A DNA stretch of 58,188 nucleotides from Mycoplasma sp. CAG:472 (GTDB lineage: Bacteria; Bacillota_I; Bacilli_A; RF39; UBA660), in contig FR899401.1 of assembly GCA_000437315.1 (NCBI GenBank), forward strand, positions 1-58,188. Reading direction: 5' to 3'. The translations under genes and the position numbers were made by a program. Position 1 is the stretch's first letter. The number at the start of each line of letters is the position of its first letter. Shown here in pieces: positions 7,890-17,434 of the stretch. Below the pieces are notes generated by a model. The model made no database searches and had not been told where the DNA came from. It saw nothing but the letters and a program-made list of their open reading frames with translations.

Positions 7890-7936
7890 TCCATTTTTTT
7901 ATTTAAATTTTATCAAAAATATGATACCATTAATAT
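7885..7936 (+). repeat. 52-bp direct repeat, copy 2, carrying the ppaC promoter region
   Basis: Matches copy 1 (7171-7222) at 51 of 52 positions and starts inside the fic stop region. It supplies the promoter-like TGATACCATTAATAT upstream of the pyrophosphatase. Confidence 0.9.
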
Positions 7937-7947
7937 GGTGATAGTAG

Positions 7948-9564
7948 ATGAAACAAATATATGTTTTTGGTCATAAAAATCCAGATACAGATTCAGTATG
8001 TAGTGCAATTGCTTTAGCATACCTTAAAAATATGCAAGGAATACCTGCAACACCTAAAGTTATAGGTCAAGTTAATAATGGAACAAAATATGTTTTAAAT
8101 TATTTTAATACACCTGTTCCTTCATATTTAAATGATGTTAAAGTACAAATAAAAGATTTAAAATATGAAAAAGGTGCCTTTATAAATGAATATGAAAGTA
8201 TAGGTAATACTATTAAATTTATGAAAGATAAAGATTTAAATGCTATACCACTTGTAGATGAAAAAAAGATATTAACTGGTTATATAAATTTAAAGGATGT
8301 TGTAAACTATCTTGCACTTGAAGATAAAACTACACTTCATACATCACTTAAAAATATATTAGAACTTTTAGATGGAACTATTTTATGTGGACAAATTGAG
8401 GAAGTTTTAGGTAAAACAATTTATATAACTTGCTCTAATGAAGAGTTTTCAAGGAAAAATGAACTTGATGAAAATACTATTTTAGTTGTCGGAGATAGAT
8501 ATCATATAATAGAAAATGCTATAAGTAAAAAGGTAAAATTAATTATTTTAACAAGGGGCAGAGTACTTCCAGAAAGATTATTAAAAAAAGCTAGAAAAAA
8601 TAATGTAACAATAATAACTTGTAATCATTCAACTGCAACAATATGCTTTTTACTTCCAAATACTGGTTATATTAAAAATTTATGTAATAATGAAGGAAAT
8701 CTTACTACTGTTAATATTCATTCTTATTATACTGATTTTTTATCACTTACTAAAAGAATTAGTTATACAAATTATCCTGTTGTTAAAGATAATAATGAAT
8801 GTTTAGGAGTTATTAAAGTAACTCATATGAATGAATATGAAAAGAAAAAAGTTATTTTGGTAGACCATAATACATATTCTCAATCTATTGATGGACTTGA
8901 GGAAGCAGAAATATTAGAGATTGTGGATCATCATAATCTAGGTGATATAGGTACTAAAGAACCAATTACATTTTTATGTAAACCTCTTGGATGTACAGCT
9001 ACGATTATATATGAACAATTTATAAAAGAAAGAATTAAAATACCAAGAGATATTGCAGGTCTTTTATTATCAGCATTAATTTCAGATACACTTTTGTTTT
9101 CCTCTCCAACTACAACTGAAGATGATATAAAATCTTCGAAAGAACTTGCAAAACTTGCAAAGGTAGATATAAATGAATATGGAATTCAAATGTTAAAAGA
9201 GGCATCTTCAATTAAGGGATTAAGTGTAAAAGAATTAATACATCAAGACTTTAAAAATTATTCAGTTAATGATAAAGATTATGGTATAGCAGTTATTACC
9301 ACTATGGATTTTGATGAAATAGAAAAAGATATAGATAGTTATATTAATGAATTAAATGAAATGAGTGAAATAAATTATAAAGCAGTATTAATATTTATAA
9401 CTGATATTTTGAAAAAGGGAAGTTATGTAATTTATAATGAAAATAGTAAAAATTTAATAAAAAATGCCTTTAATTTACAAGATGCTTATGAAGGAATATT
9501 TTTACCAGGTATAATGTCTCGTAAAAAACAAATACTTCCACTTATAATGAAAGTTATAGAGTAA
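7948..9564 (+). CDS. ppaC: Family II Mn2+-dependent inorganic pyrophosphatase with CBS and DRTGG domains
   Basis: Hydrolyses pyrophosphate in the cytoplasm. The 538-residue length matches the CBS-containing subfamily rather than the ~310-residue simple form. The DHH domain is split: GHKNPDTDS (metal ligands H9, D13, D15) at the start, then a CBS motif (~75-125), a DRTGG domain (~135-240) and a second CBS (~250-295), then LVDHN (D306) and the DHH motif at 327-329, and the C-terminal DHHA2-like domain ending with SRKKQILP. In the family the CBS/DRTGG insert binds adenine nucleotides and Ap4A and controls activity. Ribosome site is GGTGATAG before ATG 7948. Confidence 0.95.
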   Translation: MKQIYVFGHKNPDTDSVCSAIALAYLKNMQGIPATPKVIGQVNNGTKYVLNYFNTPVPSYLNDVKVQIKDLKYEKGAFINEYESIGNTIKFMKDKDLNAIPLVDEKKILTGYINLKDVVNYLALEDKTTLHTSLKNILELLDGTILCGQIEEVLGKTIYITCSNEEFSRKNELDENTILVVGDRYHIIENAISKKVKLIILTRGRVLPERLLKKARKNNVTIITCNHSTATICFLLPNTGYIKNLCNNEGNLTTVNIHSYYTDFLSLTKRISYTNYPVVKDNNECLGVIKVTHMNEYEKKKVILVDHNTYSQSIDGLEEAEILEIVDHHNLGDIGTKEPITFLCKPLGCTATIIYEQFIKERIKIPRDIAGLLLSALISDTLLFSSPTTTEDDIKSSKELAKLAKVDINEYGIQMLKEASSIKGLSVKELIHQDFKNYSVNDKDYGIAVITTMDFDEIEKDIDSYINELNEMSEINYKAVLIFITDILKKGSYVIYNENSKNLIKNAFNLQDAYEGIFLPGIMSRKKQILPLIMKVIE

Positions 9565-9579
9565 TCTATAATTTTTTTA

Positions 9580-9608
9580 TTTACATTCTTTTTTCTATGA
9601 TGTATAAT
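9580..9608 (+). promoter_or_regulatory. Promoter of the 9.6-kb membrane protein gene
   Basis: TTTACA (9580-9585), 17 bp, perfect TATAAT (9603-9608). Confidence 0.8.
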
Positions 9609-9631
9609 CATTATAGAAGAGAGTGTGTGAT

Positions 9632-10504
9632 ATGAAAAATGAAATTAAAAATAATGAAAATAATAAAAAAAATATTTTAATATATTTAAGTATTTTATTA
9701 ATTATTATAATAGGTATAGTAGTAAGTTTGATACTATTAAAAGATAAAAATGTATCAAATACAAATGAAAATAATAATATAATAAATGCAAATAAAACTA
9801 TTGAAAATAATTATGTTGATAATGTAATTAATAACGAAACAAATGAAAATAATATTGATTTTTATTTAGAAAATATAAGTGAAATTGATAATGATTTAAT
9901 AGGATTTTATTTAACCAAATCTGATTTTTATGATGCAAATGATATTTATACTTATACTAATTTTCATGATTTTTTACGACTAACTGAAAGTGAAAATAAG
10001 CAAGATGTTATTGTAGATAATGTTGTAATGAAAATTAAATATTATTCTAATAAAATATTATCTAATTTTAGTATAACGATTGATGATTTTAATAATATTA
10101 TAAAAAGATATTATGATTTATCTAATATTGAAATTAATTTATCTAATTATAATTATAAATATGGTCTTGCCGCGAAAAGTATAAGTTGTGATGATAAAGA
10201 ATGTAAAATCACACAATATTTTGGTGATTTAGATGATCAAAATAAAGAAAGTTATATTGTAGTTAATAGTCAAATGGATAAAGATAGTAAAGTCTTAAAG
10301 TTAACATACGTTTATGGTGTTCAAGAGTTAACTGATAATGATGAATATACATGTAAGTATTATTTAGATTCAAGTAAAACTAAATTTATAAAAGAAACAA
10401 ATGATAAGTGTGATAGTTCTGTTAATTTCAATGAAACTTCTTCAAAAGAATTTACTTTTAAATTAAATGATCATAATGAATATAAAATTGTTTCATATGA
10501 ATAA
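9632..10504 (+). CDS. Membrane-anchored extracytoplasmic protein, unknown function
   Basis: Start ATG 9632 lies after GAAGAGAG; a GTG at 9623 overlaps the ribosome site. The 290-residue protein has a short Asn/Lys-rich cytoplasmic start, one membrane segment (~16-38, ILIYLSILLIIIIGIVVSL), an Asn-rich linker and an outside domain. That domain contains Cys pairs (ISCDDKECKI and EYTCKY...DKCD) suggesting disulfides. I recognise no family. Similar single-pass proteins with a C-terminal globular domain occur at 47.1 and 57.3 kb. Confidence 0.75.
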   Translation: MKNEIKNNENNKKNILIYLSILLIIIIGIVVSLILLKDKNVSNTNENNNIINANKTIENNYVDNVINNETNENNIDFYLENISEIDNDLIGFYLTKSDFYDANDIYTYTNFHDFLRLTESENKQDVIVDNVVMKIKYYSNKILSNFSITIDDFNNIIKRYYDLSNIEINLSNYNYKYGLAAKSISCDDKECKITQYFGDLDDQNKESYIVVNSQMDKDSKVLKLTYVYGVQELTDNDEYTCKYYLDSSKTKFIKETNDKCDSSVNFNETSSKEFTFKLNDHNEYKIVSYE

Positions 10505-10549
10505 TATGGCTCTTTAAAATCTAGTGTGAAGTTGAGCTGAAAAAACAAT

Positions 10550-10581
10550 AATATAGGTTATAAATTAATCTATATTTTTTT
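10550..10581 (+). terminator. Probable terminator downstream of the 9.6-kb gene
   Basis: AATATAG (10550-10556) / CTATATT (10570-10576) followed by a T-run. The stem is AT-rich and weak. Confidence 0.5.
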
Positions 10582-10846
10582 AAAAAAATAAAAGACAAAC
10601 AAATTTTTGCATTTTCTATTGATAATAATTTTTTAATGATGTATATTAGTATCACATGGTAAGCAAAAAAACAAATTGTTTACATATTATATGTTTATTT
10701 TTCTAGTAAAAGAGGTGATAACAAATTAAAACATATATATTTTGATATTTTAGTATATATTAAAGTCAGTTGATTATACATTTAAAAATATATAAAAATA
10801 CATTATAAAGGTTGATACTTACTATCAAAGTTCTCAAAGGTGTCAT
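10582..10846. other. AT-rich intergenic region before the ABC operon
   Basis: No gene over 30 codons with a ribosome site is seen here. The only clear structure is the inverted repeat TTGATA (10812-10817) / TATCAA (10823-10828) with a 5-nt spacer, a plausible operator 19 bp before the small frame at 10847. Confidence 0.5.
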
Positions 10847-11011
10847 ATGAAGCATGATAAAGATTTAAATGAATCAATAAATATATTAAATAATATAAAA
10901 AATAGTTACAGAAATCGGGATAGTCTAGTAAATATTTTTGAAATATTAAGAAATTTTTTGAAATGTTTTTTGTCACTTAAAAGTCATTTTGTTATAATAT
11001 ACTTAATTTGA
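10847..11011 (+). CDS. Possible 54-residue small protein upstream of the ABC transporter
   Basis: ATG 10847 follows AAAGGTG (10837-10843) at a short distance. The frame encodes a charged N-terminal half (MKHDKDLNESINILNNIKN) and a hydrophobic C-terminal part (FVIIYLI). Its 3' end overlaps the promoter of the next operon, so the C-terminal part could be chance. No family is recognised. It could be a leader peptide or small regulator for the exporter. Confidence 0.3.
   Translation: MKHDKDLNESINILNNIKNSYRNRDSLVNIFEILRNFLKCFLSLKSHFVIIYLI
10970..10998 (+). promoter_or_regulatory. Promoter of the ABC exporter operon
   Basis: TTGTCA (10970-10975), 17 bp, TATAAT (10993-10998). Confidence 0.85.
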
Positions 11012-11023
11012 AAGAAGGAAATT

Positions 11024-11695
11024 ATGGAAATTTTAAAAGTAGAAAATTTAAAAAGAGTTTATGGAACAGGAGCAAGTAAAGTTGTGGCACTTGATAATGT
11101 TTCTTTTACTGTTGAAAAAGGAGAGTTTGTTTCAATTGTTGGAGCAAGTGGTAGTGGTAAAAGTACACTACTTCATTTAATTGGTGGTGTAGATAGACCA
11201 ACAAGTGGAAAAGTTTTCATAAATGATGAAGATATTTATAAATTAAATAATGATGATTTAGCTATATTTAGACGTAGACAAATAGGACTTATTTATCAAT
11301 TTTATAATTTAATTCCTATATTAAATGTAATAGAAAATATATCACTTCCTTTAGAACTTGATGGAAGAAAACCAGATAAAAAAGATTTAAATGAAATGAT
11401 AGAACTTTTAGGGCTTGAAAATAGAAAAAGTCATTTACCGAGTCAGCTTTCTGGAGGAGAGCAACAAAGAGTTTCAATAGGAAGAGCACTTATAACAAGA
11501 CCATCATTAATTCTTGCAGATGAACCTACAGGAAATCTTGATTCAAAAGCAAGTGAGGAAATTGTTAGTCTTCTTAAAAAAACTAATAAAAAGTATAATC
11601 AAACAATTATTATGATAACTCATAATTTAGAAATTGCTAAAATGGCTGATAGAATTATTACTATCGAAGATGGAAGGATAGTGGATGATAAATGA
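11024..11695 (+). CDS. ABC transporter ATP-binding protein (MacB/BceA type)
   Basis: Cytoplasmic ATPase that powers the FtsX-type permease encoded next. All motifs are intact in 223 residues: Walker A GASGSGKST (40-48), Q-loop IYQFYNL, signature LSGGEQQR (142-149), Walker B LILADEPT, D-loop and H200 switch (MITHN). The length and the sequence VKDGE/LSGGEQQR style match the MacB/LolD/BceA group used for antimicrobial-peptide detoxification, lipoprotein or signal export. Ribosome site GAAGGA. The stop overlaps the permease start by 4 bp (ATGA). Confidence 0.93.
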   Translation: MEILKVENLKRVYGTGASKVVALDNVSFTVEKGEFVSIVGASGSGKSTLLHLIGGVDRPTSGKVFINDEDIYKLNNDDLAIFRRRQIGLIYQFYNLIPILNVIENISLPLELDGRKPDKKDLNEMIELLGLENRKSHLPSQLSGGEQQRVSIGRALITRPSLILADEPTGNLDSKASEEIVSLLKKTNKKYNQTIIMITHNLEIAKMADRIITIEDGRIVDDK

Positions 11696-14253
11696 ATATT
11701 TTAAGAAAAATCACTATTCAAAATCTTAAATTAAATAAAAAAAGAAGTGTTGTAACAACTATTGGTATACTTTTATCTGTAGCCCTTATTACTGCGGTTG
11801 CTACAATGGTAACAAGTTTTAGAGAAAGTATGATTGAATATGAAAAAAAATCAAGTGGTAATTATGAATATGTTTTTTATGATGTACCTGAAAGTGAAAT
11901 ATCTTTTTTAAAAAATAATCGTAGTATAAAAGATTTATATCTTGTAAGTGGACTTGGTTATGCTAAAATAGAAAGTCAAAATGAAGGTAAACCTTATGCT
12001 TATGTTGTTAGTATGAATAAAAATGCTATGGAAAATCTTGGCTTAAATCTAGTCGAGGGAAAAGTTCCTACAAATGAAAGTGAGATAGTTATTCCTACTA
12101 GTGTAAAAACTAATGGAAGACTCGATTATAAAATAGGAGATTATATAACTTTAGACATTGGTCAAAGACAAAGCGATGGATATAATTTAAATCAAAATAA
12201 TCCTTATAACATTGATACTAAAGAGGAAATAATAAATACTAAAACTAAAACATATAAAATTGTAGGTATTGTAAAAAGAATGGATATGGAGCCATATACC
12301 GCACCTGGTTATACATTTATTACATATAGTGAAAATGGTGGTAAATTAAATGATGTATATGTTTATTTAACTAATAAAGGTTTAAAAAATAGATATAATG
12401 TTGTCGGAGGTATTATTGGTGTATCTGGTAAAACTTTAAAAGATTTAGAAATTGGTGAATATAATAAAGATGAAATGGCAAAAGCCAAATATGATCATAA
12501 TCAAAATACATATTTAGTTAAAATGCTTTCTTCATCATTTGATGATGGTACAATGAGGGCGCTTGTTACTATTGCAACGGTTGTAACAATAATAATTATT
12601 TTCACAAGTGTTTATTGTATAAAATCAAGTTTTAATATTTCTTATACGGAAAAAATAAAAAGTTATGCACATCTTATAAGTGTTGGAGCAACCTCAAAAC
12701 AAATAAAAAAATGTGTTTATTATGAAAGTTTTATTTTAGGTTTTATTGGTATTATTTTAGGATTATTATCAGGCGTTTTTGCGGCATTTGTTCTAATTAA
12801 AATAGTTAATTTATTATTAGGAAGTGCATTTGTTATCGAAGGTTTCTTAGTATTTAAGGTAAATTTTTTAGCAATTTTAATTTCAATTATCTTAAGTTTA
12901 CTTACAATTTATTTATCTAGTAAAAAAATTGCTAAAAAAGCTTCACAAACTTTACCAATCGAAGCAATTCGTAATCCTGGAGAAATAACTTTAAAAAAGA
13001 AAATTAAATATCCTAAATTTATAAATAAACTTTTTGGTATTGGAGGAGTTATTTCCTATAAAAACATCAAAAGAAATAGTAAAAAATATCGTACAACAGT
13101 AGTTTCAATAATCTTTTGCGTAGCGGTTTATATTGGACTTTCATACTTTATTAATACTGCTTTTTCTTTAGTTAAAAAAGAAATTGGTGAGTACAACTAT
13201 AATTTAGAGGTTATGCTTAATGAAGAAAATGAAAAAGCAAGAAAAGAAAAGATTAAACAAATTGAATCTTTAGAAAATATTAATCGAATTTCATTTATAA
13301 GAACAATTATTATAAATGCTGATTATTTAAAATTTACAAAAAAAGCAAGTGAATTTGGCTTTAATAATGATAATATTAATACTATTTCAATTAAATGTGT
13401 TGGTAAAAAAGAATATGATAATTATTTACAAAAACTTAATATAAAGGGTACTTCAGATTATGATGCAATTATTATTAATAATTTTATATATTCAGAAAAT
13501 GGTAGTAAGATTGAATTTAATGTTTTAGACTATAAAGATGGAGAAAATATAGAATTAAAAAATAGTGAAACAAATAGTATAGTTAAATTAAGGGCTATTA
13601 AGTCAACATCAGAAAAACCTTTAGGACTTGAAAATAATGGCGAAGCACCAGTTATTATCGTAAGTGATGAAACATTTGATAAAATTTATAATAATAATTT
13701 ATCACACCTTAATTTAACCTCTATTTATATGGATGCTAAAAATGCTAATGATACTCAAGATGAAATAGATAAACTTTTTCCAAATGATGATAATGTTTAT
13801 GTTAATAATACTAATGAATATGCTAATCAAATGAATTCAATATATATAATTGTAGCAATATTTCTTTATGGATTTATTATTGTTATTGCTATAATTGGAA
13901 TTACAAATATATTTAATACTATTACTACGAATGTTGCTTTAAGACGAGGTGAGTTTGCATCACTTCGAAGTATTGGTATGACTACTAAAGAGTTTAATAA
14001 AATGATATTTTTAGAAAGTTTCTTTTATTGCATAAAAGCCCTTATTATAGGCATTCCAATAGGTATTATTTTATCACTTATTATTCATAGAGCATTTATC
14101 GGTGAAATGACATTAATTTATCATTTACCTTTAAAAGGTATAATTATAAGTATTTTAATAGTATTTATATTAATATTCTCCCTTATGAAATATTCTGTTA
14201 AAAAAGTTAATTCTAAAAATATTTTAGATTCTATTAGAGATGAAAATATTTAA
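11692..14253 (+). CDS. ABC transporter permease with two FtsX domains
   Basis: Membrane partner of the preceding ATPase, 853 residues. An N-terminal membrane segment (~20-38) precedes a large outside domain, then three segments around 285-405 (first FtsX domain), another near 470-490, a second outside domain, and three C-terminal segments (~715-840) forming the second FtsX domain with RRGEFASLRSIGMT. Such two-domain permeases act by mechanotransmission on extracytoplasmic substrates. A response regulator and sensor kinase follow, as in peptide-sensing BceAB-RS type modules, but the permease differs from BceB in length, so the substrate is unknown. Confidence 0.88.
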   Translation: MNILRKITIQNLKLNKKRSVVTTIGILLSVALITAVATMVTSFRESMIEYEKKSSGNYEYVFYDVPESEISFLKNNRSIKDLYLVSGLGYAKIESQNEGKPYAYVVSMNKNAMENLGLNLVEGKVPTNESEIVIPTSVKTNGRLDYKIGDYITLDIGQRQSDGYNLNQNNPYNIDTKEEIINTKTKTYKIVGIVKRMDMEPYTAPGYTFITYSENGGKLNDVYVYLTNKGLKNRYNVVGGIIGVSGKTLKDLEIGEYNKDEMAKAKYDHNQNTYLVKMLSSSFDDGTMRALVTIATVVTIIIIFTSVYCIKSSFNISYTEKIKSYAHLISVGATSKQIKKCVYYESFILGFIGIILGLLSGVFAAFVLIKIVNLLLGSAFVIEGFLVFKVNFLAILISIILSLLTIYLSSKKIAKKASQTLPIEAIRNPGEITLKKKIKYPKFINKLFGIGGVISYKNIKRNSKKYRTTVVSIIFCVAVYIGLSYFINTAFSLVKKEIGEYNYNLEVMLNEENEKARKEKIKQIESLENINRISFIRTIIINADYLKFTKKASEFGFNNDNINTISIKCVGKKEYDNYLQKLNIKGTSDYDAIIINNFIYSENGSKIEFNVLDYKDGENIELKNSETNSIVKLRAIKSTSEKPLGLENNGEAPVIIVSDETFDKIYNNNLSHLNLTSIYMDAKNANDTQDEIDKLFPNDDNVYVNNTNEYANQMNSIYIIVAIFLYGFIIVIAIIGITNIFNTITTNVALRRGEFASLRSIGMTTKEFNKMIFLESFFYCIKALIIGIPIGIILSLIIHRAFIGEMTLIYHLPLKGIIISILIVFILIFSLMKYSVKKVNSKNILDSIRDENI

Positions 14254-14262
14254 ACTTAAATT

Positions 14263-14291
14263 AGACTTAGATTAATTTTTAAGTCTTTTTA
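14263..14291 (+). terminator. Terminator of the ABC operon
   Basis: AGACTTA (14263-14269) / TAAGTCT (14280-14286) followed by TTTT. Confidence 0.7.
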
Positions 14292-14354
14292 AATGTAATT
14301 AAATTCTAAAACATAAACTTATTATTATGAAGTATATTTATTTTATTAATGAAT

Positions 14355-14383
14355 TTGCCTTTTCATTATTTGTTTAGTAAAAT
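14355..14383 (+). promoter_or_regulatory. Promoter of the two-component system
   Basis: TTGCCT (14355-14360), 17 bp, TAAAAT (14378-14383). Confidence 0.65.
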
Positions 14384-14404
14384 ATTACTTGAAAGAGGTT
14401 TTAT

Positions 14405-15052
14405 ATGAAAATACTTTTAATCGAAGATAATGAAGAAATAGCAAATGGTTTATCATATACTTTTAAAGAAAATAATTATGAATTTTATCATGTAAATAGT
14501 TTAGATAAAGCTAAAAATATTATAAATAAAATAGATTTTAATTTAATAATTTTAGATGTAACACTTTCTGATGGAAATGGGTTTGATTTTTATAAAGAAA
14601 ATTTAAATTTAAAAAATATTTCAGTTATATTTTTAACTGCTAAAGATAGTGAAGATGATATTGTAAAGGGATTTGAACTAGGATGTGATGATTACATAAC
14701 TAAACCCTTTATGACAAGAGAACTTCTTGCAAGAGTAGCAAGACTTTTATCAAATAAGAAAAATGTTATTAATGTAAAAGATATTACATTTGATTCTGAT
14801 AAAATGGAAGTTAAGAAAAATGGTGATATGATAAATCTAACTTCTTTAGAACTTAAAATATTATATTTATTTATGACCAATATAGGCAAAGTTATAACTC
14901 GTGAATCACTTATTAATTATATTTATAATTTAACTGGTAATGATGTAAATGATAATACAATAACTGTTTATTTAAAAAGAATAAGAGAGAAAATTGGTGA
15001 TAATATTATTGAAACTAAAAAAGGAATAGGGTATATAATTAATGAAAAATAA
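14405..15052 (+). CDS. OmpR-family response regulator
   Basis: DNA-binding regulator controlled by the kinase encoded next. Receiver domain: acidic pair E7/D8, phospho-acceptor D51 in LIILDVTLSDGNG, T78 region FLTAKD, and K100 in DYITKPF. The C-terminal winged-helix domain (~125-215) includes LTSLELKILYLFM, VITRESLINYIYN and TVYLKRIREKIGD. Ribosome site GAAAGAGG. It overlaps the kinase gene by 11 bp. It probably controls the ABC exporter upstream; no specific operator could be assigned. Confidence 0.95.
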   Translation: MKILLIEDNEEIANGLSYTFKENNYEFYHVNSLDKAKNIINKIDFNLIILDVTLSDGNGFDFYKENLNLKNISVIFLTAKDSEDDIVKGFELGCDDYITKPFMTRELLARVARLLSNKKNVINVKDITFDSDKMEVKKNGDMINLTSLELKILYLFMTNIGKVITRESLINYIYNLTGNDVNDNTITVYLKRIREKIGDNIIETKKGIGYIINEK

Positions 15053-16232
15053 AAAAACGATAATTTTAATTATAGTAATAATTTTAATATATGTATTTTC
15101 CTTTAATATGGTTTATTTATATCAAGAAAATATTTATAAAGAAAAATATAACAAATTTGTAAATAATATTATTTCAGTTATAAAGGAAAAATATCCAGAT
15201 ATAAGTAATAAAAATATAATAGATATTTTAAATAACAAAACAAATTTAAATTATTTAAATGAGTATGGAATAGATTATAATAATGAATTTGCTCTTATAA
15301 GTATGCATAAAGAAAATAAAAAAATATTTATTATTAATAATGTTATTTTAGGTTCATTTATATTAGTATTAAGTATTATTTTAATTATAAATAAAAATTA
15401 TGAAAATAATAAACTCGAAGAAATAATTCATTTAATCGAAGAAATAAATAAGAAAAATTATAATTTGAATATTCAAGGTACAGATGAAACAATGATTTCA
15501 AAACTTAAAAATGAAATGTATAAAACAGTTGTTATGCTAAAAAATGATGCAGATAATTCTTTGAAAGATAAAATTATTATTAAAACTTATCTCGAAGATA
15601 TTTCTCATCAACTTAAAACTCCACTTACAGTTATTAATATTTCACTTGATAATTTAATAGATAATCCAAATATGGATGAAAAAAATAGAAATGAATTTAT
15701 ATCAAAAATATCAAAAGAAGTAACAAATATAAATAATTTAATTCAAAATCTTTTGAAACTTTCAAAATTTGATGTTAATGTAATAAATTTTATTAATAAA
15801 AGTGTAAGTATAAAAGAATTTATAAATAAATCAATAGATAAAATTAGTTTAATAGCGGATTTAAAAAATATAAATATTAAAGTAAATATTTTAAATGATT
15901 TTAACTTAAATATTGATCTTAATTGGCAAATTGAGGCATTATCAAATATAGTTAAAAATGCTATTGAGCATTCAAATGAAAATGATATTGTTTATATAAA
16001 TTGTAATGATAATAAAATATATAGTAAAATTGAAATTATTAATAATGGGATAATAAATGATAAAGATTTAAATAAAATATTTGATAGATTTTATACAAAT
16101 AAAAAAGGTTACTCAGAAAGTGTTGGTATAGGACTTTCACTTGCTAAAAATATAATAGAAAAAAATAATGGTAAAATAGATGTATATTCTAAAGATGGTA
16201 AAACAATTTTTACTATTAAGTATTATAAATAA
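15042..16232 (+). CDS. Sensor histidine kinase
   Basis: Membrane sensor with two segments (~6-26 and ~98-118) enclosing a ~70-residue outside loop. A HAMP-like linker is followed by HisKA with the phospho-acceptor H189 in DISHQLKTPLTVI, and the HATPase domain with N-box (IVKNAIEHSN) and G-box (GVGIGLSLAKNII). At 396 residues it has all catalytic boxes. The outside loop is short, larger than in BceS-type intramembrane sensors but small for a ligand domain. It overlaps the response regulator gene, so the two are cotranslated. Confidence 0.95.
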   Translation: MKNKKTIILIIVIILIYVFSFNMVYLYQENIYKEKYNKFVNNIISVIKEKYPDISNKNIIDILNNKTNLNYLNEYGIDYNNEFALISMHKENKKIFIINNVILGSFILVLSIILIINKNYENNKLEEIIHLIEEINKKNYNLNIQGTDETMISKLKNEMYKTVVMLKNDADNSLKDKIIIKTYLEDISHQLKTPLTVINISLDNLIDNPNMDEKNRNEFISKISKEVTNINNLIQNLLKLSKFDVNVINFINKSVSIKEFINKSIDKISLIADLKNINIKVNILNDFNLNIDLNWQIEALSNIVKNAIEHSNENDIVYINCNDNKIYSKIEIINNGIINDKDLNKIFDRFYTNKKGYSESVGIGLSLAKNIIEKNNGKIDVYSKDGKTIFTIKYYK

Positions 16233-16338
16233 AAATAGGATGTTTGTTATAAAAATATTATTTAAATTTAACAAATAGTTATATATAAAAAATATCTATA
16301 TATGGAAATTTTAATAAAATAAAAATTATAAACTAACA

Positions 16339-16351
16339 TATAATGTAGTAT
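16339..16351 (+). promoter_or_regulatory. -10 box 5 nt before the dacA start (leaderless)
   Basis: TATAAT (16339-16344) ends 5 nt before ATG 16350 and no Shine-Dalgarno is present, so transcription should start at or next to the A of ATG. No good -35 is visible. Confidence 0.6.
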
Positions 16352-17420
16352 GAAAAAAATATTACTAGTTATATTTAGTTTTTTTATTTTGTGTAAAACA
16401 GTTAATGCCTCATGTATTGTTTATGATATGGATAATAATAGAGTTTTAAAAGAAATAAATATGAATGAAAAACATTTAGTGGCCTCAACATCAAAAATAA
16501 TGACCGCTATAGTGGCTATCGAAAATAGTAATTTAGATAGTAAGGTAATTGTAACAAAGGATATTCTTTCTGCAGTAGGAAGTAGTATTTATCTAGAAAT
16601 TGGTGAAAAAATATCCATGAAAGATTTACTATATGGTATGATGCTTCGAAGTGGCAACGATGCAGCGACTATGATTGCTATTCATGTTTCTGGTTCAATG
16701 GAAAAATTTACTGAAAAAATGAATGAATATGCAAAAAAGATTGGAATGAATAATACATTATTTTATAATTCTCATGGTCTTGAAAATAAAAATGGTTTTG
16801 GAAATACTTCAACAGCATATGATATGGCCGTACTTACAACTTATGCTATGCAAAATGATAAGTTTAGAAAAATATTTAGTACTAAAAATTATAATTGTAA
16901 ATCAGATAGAAAAAACTATTCTTGGCAAAATAAAAATAAACTATTAAAGTATGATTACGTAACTGGAGGTAAAACTGGTTATACTAAAAAAGCAAAAAGA
17001 ACTCTTGTAACAACTGGACTAATAAATGGTGCAAATATTGTTATTGTTACTTTAAATGATTCTAATGATTGGGAAACTCATAAAACATCGTATAAATATA
17101 TTAAAAAAAACTATAAAAATGAAAAAATTTTAAATAAAAATAAATTTTCTTTAGATACTAAAAATTTGTTTATCGAAGATACTTTATATATTAAAAATAA
17201 TTTTAATTTACTTATTAATAATAGTGAAAAAAAACTAATTAAGATTAAATATTTTATAAAAAAAGATAGTAATTATGATAATGATGATATAGTAGGATAT
17301 GCTAGCATTTATTTAAATAATAAAGAAGTAGGAAATGAAGATATTTATATTAAGAAAGGTAAAAGAAATAGTAAAATTAAAAATTTTTTTCAAAAACTAT
17401 TTAAAAAAGATGTAGATTAA
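16350..17420 (+). CDS. dacA: D-alanyl-D-alanine carboxypeptidase (PBP5 family)
   Basis: Removes the terminal D-Ala of peptidoglycan stem peptides outside the membrane. A signal peptide (MKKILLVIFSFFILCKTVNA) is cut after A20. The three active-site motifs of the serine peptidase S11 family are present: S46-TS-K49, S101-G-N103 and K208-T-G210. A basic amphipathic C-terminal helix (KIKNFFQKLFKK) probably ties it to the membrane, as in the family. 356 residues is normal. The gene appears to be transcribed without a leader. Confidence 0.95.
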   Translation: MKKILLVIFSFFILCKTVNASCIVYDMDNNRVLKEINMNEKHLVASTSKIMTAIVAIENSNLDSKVIVTKDILSAVGSSIYLEIGEKISMKDLLYGMMLRSGNDAATMIAIHVSGSMEKFTEKMNEYAKKIGMNNTLFYNSHGLENKNGFGNTSTAYDMAVLTTYAMQNDKFRKIFSTKNYNCKSDRKNYSWQNKNKLLKYDYVTGGKTGYTKKAKRTLVTTGLINGANIVIVTLNDSNDWETHKTSYKYIKKNYKNEKILNKNKFSLDTKNLFIEDTLYIKNNFNLLINNSEKKLIKIKYFIKKDSNYDNDDIVGYASIYLNNKEVGNEDIYIKKGKRNSKIKNFFQKLFKKDVD

Positions 17421-17428
17421 GTTATAAT
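17400..17428 (+). promoter_or_regulatory. Leaderless promoter of the 17.4-kb gene
   Basis: TTTAAA (17400-17405), 17 bp, TATAAT (17423-17428), then 6 nt and ATG 17435. No ribosome site. Confidence 0.6.
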
Positions 17429-17434
17429 TAAACT

